64,000 nucleotides of DNA, taken from Gordonia hankookensis. GTDB taxonomy: Bacteria > Actinomycetota > Actinomycetes > Mycobacteriales > Mycobacteriaceae. The notes under the pieces were generated by a model that was not told where the DNA came from, made no database searches, and saw only the letters and a list, made by a program, of their open reading frames with translations. The DNA is taken from positions 124,001 through 188,000 of the forward strand of contig NZ_JACWMS010000006.1 of assembly GCF_014673215.1 (NCBI RefSeq), given 5' to 3'. Position numbers and translations under genes: made by a program. Within the stretch, counting starts at the first letter, position 1, and every line of letters starts with the position of its first letter. Below are positions 59,530-64,000 of this stretch, piece by piece.

Positions 59530-60123
59530 GTGCATCCGGCAGCCCGGGCGGTACTCGTCGTCCTCGTGACCGTCGAGCTGATCATCACGATCGCGGCCAC
59601 CTGGGTGTACGTCTCGTCGTCGGGACGGGTGCTCGACGAGGCCGACGTCCCGGCCGGTTCGACGGCCCTGGTACTCGGATCGCTGGTGGCCGCCGGCGAG
59701 CCCGGTGACTATGTGCGTGGCCGTCTCGACACCGCGGTCGACCTCTACCGATCGGGACGCCTTTCGCAGATCATCAACTCGGGCAACGGTTCCGCTGCTG
59801 CAGGTGATGAGCCCGCGGTGATGCGACGTTATCTCGAGCAACACGGCGTCGACGCCGACGACATCGCCGACGACCCGCTCGGCGTGGACACCGAGGCGAG
59901 TTGTCGTCGAGCCGGTGAGGATTTCGGTGTCACCGCTGCGGTGATCATCACGCAGGACTTCCACCTGTCGCGAGCGATCGCGTTGTGCCGGCACCGCGGG
60001 ATCGACGCCACCGGAGTGGCGGCCCGCTGTGACTGCCCGACGTGGACGCTGTTGCGCAACCACGTTCGCGAACTCGCGCTGGCACGACCACGAGCGTTGC
60101 TGAGCACGATCAGCGGGCAGTGA
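59530..60123 (+). CDS. SanA/YdcF-like (DUF218) membrane protein
   Basis: A 197-residue protein. One N-terminal helix (about 5-27) is followed by the DUF218 domain: ALVLGSLVAAGEPGDYVRGRLDTAVDLYRSGRLSQIINSGNG (about 46-88), EASCRRAGEDFG, and VIITQDFHLSRAIALCRHRG near 137-156. SanA/YdcF proteins of this family are linked to envelope integrity or vancomycin resistance and bind S-adenosylmethionine in one case; the role here is unknown. GTG 59530. Confidence 0.9.
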   Translation: MHPAARAVLVVLVTVELIITIAATWVYVSSSGRVLDEADVPAGSTALVLGSLVAAGEPGDYVRGRLDTAVDLYRSGRLSQIINSGNGSAAAGDEPAVMRRYLEQHGVDADDIADDPLGVDTEASCRRAGEDFGVTAAVIITQDFHLSRAIALCRHRGIDATGVAARCDCPTWTLLRNHVRELALARPRALLSTISGQ

Positions 60124-60142
60124 GATCGGCCGGCGAGGCCGA

Positions 60143-61372
60143 TCAGCGTTTGATCGCGAGCGGCAGGCGTGGGCGTCCGGTGAGGTACAGCGACCCTGGC
60201 AGGCGGCGCAGGATCTCCACCAGCAGCAGGGCCCCCGCGATCGTGGCGACGTAGGTGACCAACGTGCCCCACGGCTGGCCGAGCGTGGCCAGGATCCAGG
60301 GCTGGTCGCCGGACTGCGGCTTGAGCACGAAGTACAGCACCAGCACATGTCCGAGGAACACGCCGAACGAGCGGTTGGACGCGAAGGAGACGGAACGGGC
60401 GAACCGCGGCGTGACGTCGCGCCAGTTGCTCGCCCAGTGCGCGGCGGCCGCGTACAGGCAGGTGATCGCCACGATGATGAAGGGGATCAGGGTCGGATGG
60501 AAGGCGGAGTTGCTGTCGTGCACCGGTTTTCCGCCGAACCAGACTCCGGCCAGATACGTGCCGACGGCGAAGATCCCGGTCGTCAGCAGTGCGCCGAAGA
60601 GCCACCAGCCCTTGCCGGCGAGCCATCGGGCGATGGCCTCTCGATGTACCGCGGCCACCGCGCCGTACAGGATGAAGAACTGGTACGGGATGAACGTCGC
60701 GTAGTGATGCCACCAGTACTGGGAGATGGGGGCGGGCGGATGCCAGAAGGTGATGGTGGCACTGATCGCGACCTGCGCGGCGAGACTGATCCCCAGGAGT
60801 GTGACGTGGTGCCCGCGGGTCGCGCGGACCAGCCACAACACCAGCGGGAACAGCAGGTAGACCTGCAGCATCACGAACAGGAAGTACATCTGGAAGCCGG
60901 ACAGCCCCCAGCCGGCCAGCCGGCCGAACTCGGCGAGGCTCCCGACCGGATTCGACAGCACGTCCCCGATCCGGTCCTTCGCCCACACCTCCTGCACGAC
61001 CCAGTAGATCGCCGACCAGATGATGTACGGGAAGATGACCAACTTGATGCGCTTGCGCCAGAACCCCGTCGTACTGAACTCGGCGTTGTCGAAGTTCTGA
61101 TACATCAGCACGAAGCCGGTCAGCGCGAAGAAGGTGTTGCGGGTGAAATGCAGCAGCAACGACGCAGTGTTGACCGGCATGCTGGTGAACTCGTCGGTCG
61201 TCTGCGTCAGGCAGTGGACAAAGATGACCAGCGAGAACGTGGTGACCCGGATGAGGTCGAGGTGGTGGAGGTAGGCCTTGCGGCCTGCACGGCGGACCGT
61301 TTGTCCGGAGCGGGCGATGGTGCCCGCGCCCTCGATGGTGGCGCTACCTCGCTCCGGCGCAAAGGTGGTCAC
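60143..61372 (-). CDS. Acyltransferase-3 family membrane protein
   Basis: A 409-residue protein with about ten helices. The N-terminal HHLDLIRVTTFSLVIFVHCLTQTTDEF segment (about 36-61) and the conserved LTGFVLMYQ (about 90-100) and RIKLVIFPYIIWSAIYW motifs are typical of acyltransferase-3 proteins, which transfer acyl groups to sugars or lipids of the envelope. ATG 61372. It is not followed by an obvious partner; a second acyltransferase-3 gene lies 212 bases upstream in the same direction. Confidence 0.9.
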   Translation of the reverse strand: MTTFAPERGSATIEGAGTIARSGQTVRRAGRKAYLHHLDLIRVTTFSLVIFVHCLTQTTDEFTSMPVNTASLLLHFTRNTFFALTGFVLMYQNFDNAEFSTTGFWRKRIKLVIFPYIIWSAIYWVVQEVWAKDRIGDVLSNPVGSLAEFGRLAGWGLSGFQMYFLFVMLQVYLLFPLVLWLVRATRGHHVTLLGISLAAQVAISATITFWHPPAPISQYWWHHYATFIPYQFFILYGAVAAVHREAIARWLAGKGWWLFGALLTTGIFAVGTYLAGVWFGGKPVHDSNSAFHPTLIPFIIVAITCLYAAAAHWASNWRDVTPRFARSVSFASNRSFGVFLGHVLVLYFVLKPQSGDQPWILATLGQPWGTLVTYVATIAGALLLVEILRRLPGSLYLTGRPRLPLAIKR

Positions 61373-61583
61373 GCGTGTCTCAGCCCCAAACCGTTGATGG
61401 ACTTCTCTGGTTCCGAGGCGCTCGCCCGTGAGTCCTCGGAGCTCGTGGCGATCGGTCGCGGCCCCGCGCCTCCCGCGTGGGCGCCCGCAGCACGAGCATC
61501 GGTTGACACCTTAACAGCGCAGTCTGGGGGCACCCTGAGATGCTGACCGGCGACGACCGCGACCTATCGGCCTGTGACCGGGA

Positions 61584-63722
61584 TCACCACCAGTGAAGTG
61601 ACTTTGCGAGATCGGCCTCGACGGCGGGGGTGAGACTGCGCACGAACGTCGCCGACAGGTGGTGGAAGTCGTGCCAGACGACGATGTTGCCGACCACGGC
61701 CGGACAGTAGGTCGGCCCGCACATGGCATCGGTGTAGTCGAGGAAGGTCGTGTTCGGGAACCGGGGCGCGATGGCCAGTGCCGGGTCGGTCCGTGCCATC
61801 GCGATGTCCCGCGACACTCCGCAGACCTGTGGTTTCTTGCCCTCGGCCAGGCATTCCGGCGGCTTGAGCTGCCCGTGCGCCCACGGGTTGTCCCGTACCG
61901 CGATCACGCGCTGTCCACGATCCCGGAACTGCGCGAAGATGTCCTCGTAGTCCTGCGGGACGTAGTCGCCGCGAGCGCCCCTGCCCTCCACCGGGCGGGT
62001 GGAGTTGGTGAAGACGACGTCGGGCTTGTCGGCGGCGAGTCGGGTCATCACCCGCTTCGACCAGTCGTTGCACTGGTAGTACTTCTGGCCGAACCAGATG
62101 AAGACGTGACTCGTGGTGAGGGCGCACCCGACCTTGAGATAGGTGGTCACCTTGAATCCGCGTCGTTTCCCGATGGCGTCGAGCGCGGTGATCCAGTATT
62201 CGGCGTGTGAACCTCCCACCAGCGCGACGGTTCGGGTGGCGTTCTTGTCGCCGTAGACCCCGACCTTGATCGACGGGTCCTTCCAGCCGCTGATGACCGA
62301 GTCGTAGGAGGTGACGGGCCAGTCCTTGTCGACCACCTCGGGGCTCGGCTGCGGGTCGACCTTCGGAACCGGTGCGCCGTCGAGGTACGCGCGAGCTCCC
62401 GGATACAGGCGGGTGTCGAGGTTCTCGGTGTTGACGGTGGCGTTGGCCGCGTTCCGCTGCCAGATGACGACGGTGGAACCGGCGACGACGGAGGTGATCA
62501 GGACGAGCGCCAGAAGAACTCGCCGATATCGCCGTCCGAGCCCGGTCGACCGCCCGGCACGCAAGGGCGCCTCGATGAACGTGGTGGTCGCCCAGGCCAG
62601 CACCACAGAGATCGCGAGGATGGCTGTGCCCTCCAGCCAGTTCACGTCGTCCTGGTACCGCCAGGCGAGATAGAAGATCAGCAGCGGCCAGTGCCACAGG
62701 TAGAGCGCGTAGGCGATGGAGCCGAGCCAGACGAGACGCGGATGTGCCAGGGCGCTGCTGACCGAACTCGGTCCGGCCGTGGAATCGGGGCGGGTCGCGG
62801 TCGAGCCCGTCCAGATCAGGAGCAGCGTCGCACCGACGGGCACGAGCGCCATCACGCCGGGGTACTGCTGTACGCCCGCGATCCACCAGCCGCAGGTGAC
62901 GATCAGGGCCAGCGCGACGACGCCGAGGAGGTTCCGCATCCACGGGCGTAGCGCGAGGCGCGGCATCCAGACCGCGAGCAGGCCTCCGACCAGTGGTTCC
63001 CAGAGCCGTGCGACGGTGTCGTAGTAGTTGAATGGCTGGTTCACCGCGTGCCGGTGATTGGCCCAGGCGAACGAGACCAGGGCGACCGCGAGGATGCTGA
63101 ACCCGACGATGCCGCGGATCACCGATGGCTTCGACAGCGCGGCGAACCGTCGGGACAGGGCGCGCAGCAGACCACCGAGGGCAAGCGCGCACAGCAGTGT
63201 CAGGACGAAGAACTGTCCCTGCATCGACATCGACCAGAGGTGCTGCATCGGGCTGTTGGCGGAGTCCGCGGCCTGGTAGTCCTGCGAATCGAGCGCCAGA
63301 TGCCAGTTCTGGTAGTAGAGCGCGCTGGCCTGCACCTCGGAACCGAGCGGTCCCCACCGCGTCTTCGGCATCACCAGGGCGATGAGTGCGGTGATGACGA
63401 CCAGGACCACCAGGAGCGCGGGGAGCAAGCGGCGTAGGAGGCGAGAGAACCGCGGCCACGGGTTGATCGCGGTCCGCCACGACACCGATGCGGATTGGGT
63501 GGCGATGACGTGCTTGAGCAGCGACGCGACGAAGAAGTAGCCCGACAGCGTCAGGAATACGTCGACGCCGCCGGAGACGCGTCCGAACCACACGTGGAAG
63601 ATCGCGACGAGAGCGATCGCGATCCCGCGCAGGCCGTCGAGATCCAGCCGGTAACCAGACGTGTTGCCGGTTGCGGCGTCCTCGTTGGGCGTCCCGGTTG
63701 GGGTTGTTACGGCCGTGCTCAC
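61584..63722 (-). CDS. OafA-like acyltransferase-3 with C-terminal SGNH domain
   Basis: About 712 residues. Residues 20-400 form the multi-helix acyltransferase-3 domain (YRLDLDGLRGIAIALVAIFHVWFGRVSGGVDVFLTLSGYFF near residues 23-63). Residues about 440-712 form an exported SGNH hydrolase-like domain, with VALVGGSHAEYW holding the catalytic Ser and DFHHLSATFVRSL holding the catalytic Asp and His. OafA-type proteins O-acetylate envelope glycans. GTG 63722 is used; the frame to 63989 is arginine-rich and overlaps the divergent gene, so it is rejected. The 212-base gap 61373-61583 before the next gene has no feature I recognise. Confidence 0.9.
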   Translation of the reverse strand: MSTAVTTPTGTPNEDAATGNTSGYRLDLDGLRGIAIALVAIFHVWFGRVSGGVDVFLTLSGYFFVASLLKHVIATQSASVSWRTAINPWPRFSRLLRRLLPALLVVLVVITALIALVMPKTRWGPLGSEVQASALYYQNWHLALDSQDYQAADSANSPMQHLWSMSMQGQFFVLTLLCALALGGLLRALSRRFAALSKPSVIRGIVGFSILAVALVSFAWANHRHAVNQPFNYYDTVARLWEPLVGGLLAVWMPRLALRPWMRNLLGVVALALIVTCGWWIAGVQQYPGVMALVPVGATLLLIWTGSTATRPDSTAGPSSVSSALAHPRLVWLGSIAYALYLWHWPLLIFYLAWRYQDDVNWLEGTAILAISVVLAWATTTFIEAPLRAGRSTGLGRRYRRVLLALVLITSVVAGSTVVIWQRNAANATVNTENLDTRLYPGARAYLDGAPVPKVDPQPSPEVVDKDWPVTSYDSVISGWKDPSIKVGVYGDKNATRTVALVGGSHAEYWITALDAIGKRRGFKVTTYLKVGCALTTSHVFIWFGQKYYQCNDWSKRVMTRLAADKPDVVFTNSTRPVEGRGARGDYVPQDYEDIFAQFRDRGQRVIAVRDNPWAHGQLKPPECLAEGKKPQVCGVSRDIAMARTDPALAIAPRFPNTTFLDYTDAMCGPTYCPAVVGNIVVWHDFHHLSATFVRSLTPAVEADLAKSLHWW

Positions 63723-63922
63723 AGGCAGGGATGCTACTTGGCCCCGGAGGGGATTCTCGTGACCAGGCGCCGTGTAGCCGCAGGCAGATCGGGAAAAGGT
63801 GCGGCACCGATACGCGCGCCCTGCGCCTAACTCTTCAGCAGGCAGGCGTCTGCAGGCACGCTGACGCCGAGGGGCATCGGCCCCGGAGACACCGGGACAG
63901 CGACGAGCAAGAGGGGAACGGC

Positions 63923-64000
63923 ATGACAGACGAGGGACGCAGGAGCGTGGGGGTCGTAGGTGCGGGCCTGGCCGGCACGAGTGCGGCACTGGGCTTCGCC
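63923..64000 (+). CDS. Start of an FAD/NAD(P)-binding protein (truncated by window edge)
   Basis: ATG 63923 with GAGGGGAA about 6 bases upstream opens a frame that runs off the right edge. The 26 visible residues contain a dinucleotide-binding fold start, VGVVGAGLAGTSAALGFA (GxGxxG), as in flavin-dependent monooxygenases, FAD-dependent oxidoreductases or amine oxidases. The family cannot be told from this piece. It is divergent from the OafA-like gene across a 200-base gap that holds no other gene. Confidence 0.75.
   Translation, partial: MTDEGRRSVGVVGAGLAGTSAALGFA

Noticed and set aside
1..64000. Search for insertion sequences, integrases, prophage genes and rRNA
   Set aside because: No transposase, integrase or phage structural motif was recognised, and no rRNA was found; the region looks like ordinary chromosome.

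Overview
The window is 64 kb of high-GC actinobacterial chromosome. It most resembles Gordonia or a close mycolic-acid-containing relative of Mycobacterium and Rhodococcus. Pointers are a dCTP deaminase next to a UDP-glucose dehydrogenase, an alanine/aspartate-type aminotransferase next to an EtfD-like iron-sulfur reductase, an EphD-type hydrolase/dehydrogenase fusion, a wax ester synthase, many GTG starts and many 4-base stop/start overlaps. The genus is inferred from gene content and was not tested. I see no insertion sequence, prophage, integrase, rRNA or CRISPR array. One tRNA-Gly(CCC) is present.

Layout. 1-3.4 kb: tail of a secreted protein, an alkyl sulfatase and a DUF389 membrane protein. 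3.4-8.5 kb: a tightly overlapping operon of a UDP-sulfoquinovose-synthase-like enzyme, a BcsB-like anchored protein and a processive family 2 glycosyltransferase, which looks like a polysaccharide export unit. 8.7-13.9 kb: a branched-chain-amino-acid-type ABC importer with fused LivH-LivM permease, a promoter and a strong hairpin after the binding protein, followed by a TetR gene. 14.6-19.0 kb: an LLM oxidoreductase, a lone D12-class DNA methyltransferase, and a drug-efflux MFS pump divergent from its TetR regulator. 19.2-25.4 kb: an amidase with a small AtzG/GatC-like partner, a GntR/UTRA regulator, small-domain proteins, a glutamate-synthase-domain protein and a zinc alcohol dehydrogenase.

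25.5-30.4 kb: a MarR-led operon in which three consecutive proteins carry the same beta-sandwich (carboxypeptidase-regulatory-like) repeat, once alone, once on a YceI lipid-binding domain and once on an MFS transporter; it ends in a hairpin. 30.6-39.2 kb: small actinobacterial proteins, PPK2, a lipoprotein, lactate 2-monooxygenase, a PadR regulator with a clear inverted-repeat operator next to a FAD monooxygenase, DoxX and the tRNA.

39.3-45.7 kb: two paralogous membrane proteins flank an exported protein of unknown function, dcd and ugd. Each paralog has what looks like the second half of an Hsp70 ATPase domain, one membrane helix and a proline-rich tail with conserved linear motifs. 45.6-52.6 kb: MerR, a TetR/MFS pair, and an operon of EphD-like fusion, PF10118 protein and ferredoxin-type reductase. 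52.7-57.7 kb: aminotransferase and EtfD-like protein, the latter carrying a long C-terminal tail with seven copies of a Lys-Gly-Phe-Gly-Met motif. 58-64 kb: wax ester synthase, a SanA/YdcF protein, two acyltransferase-3 membrane proteins (one with a C-terminal SGNH domain) and the start of an FAD/NAD-binding protein.
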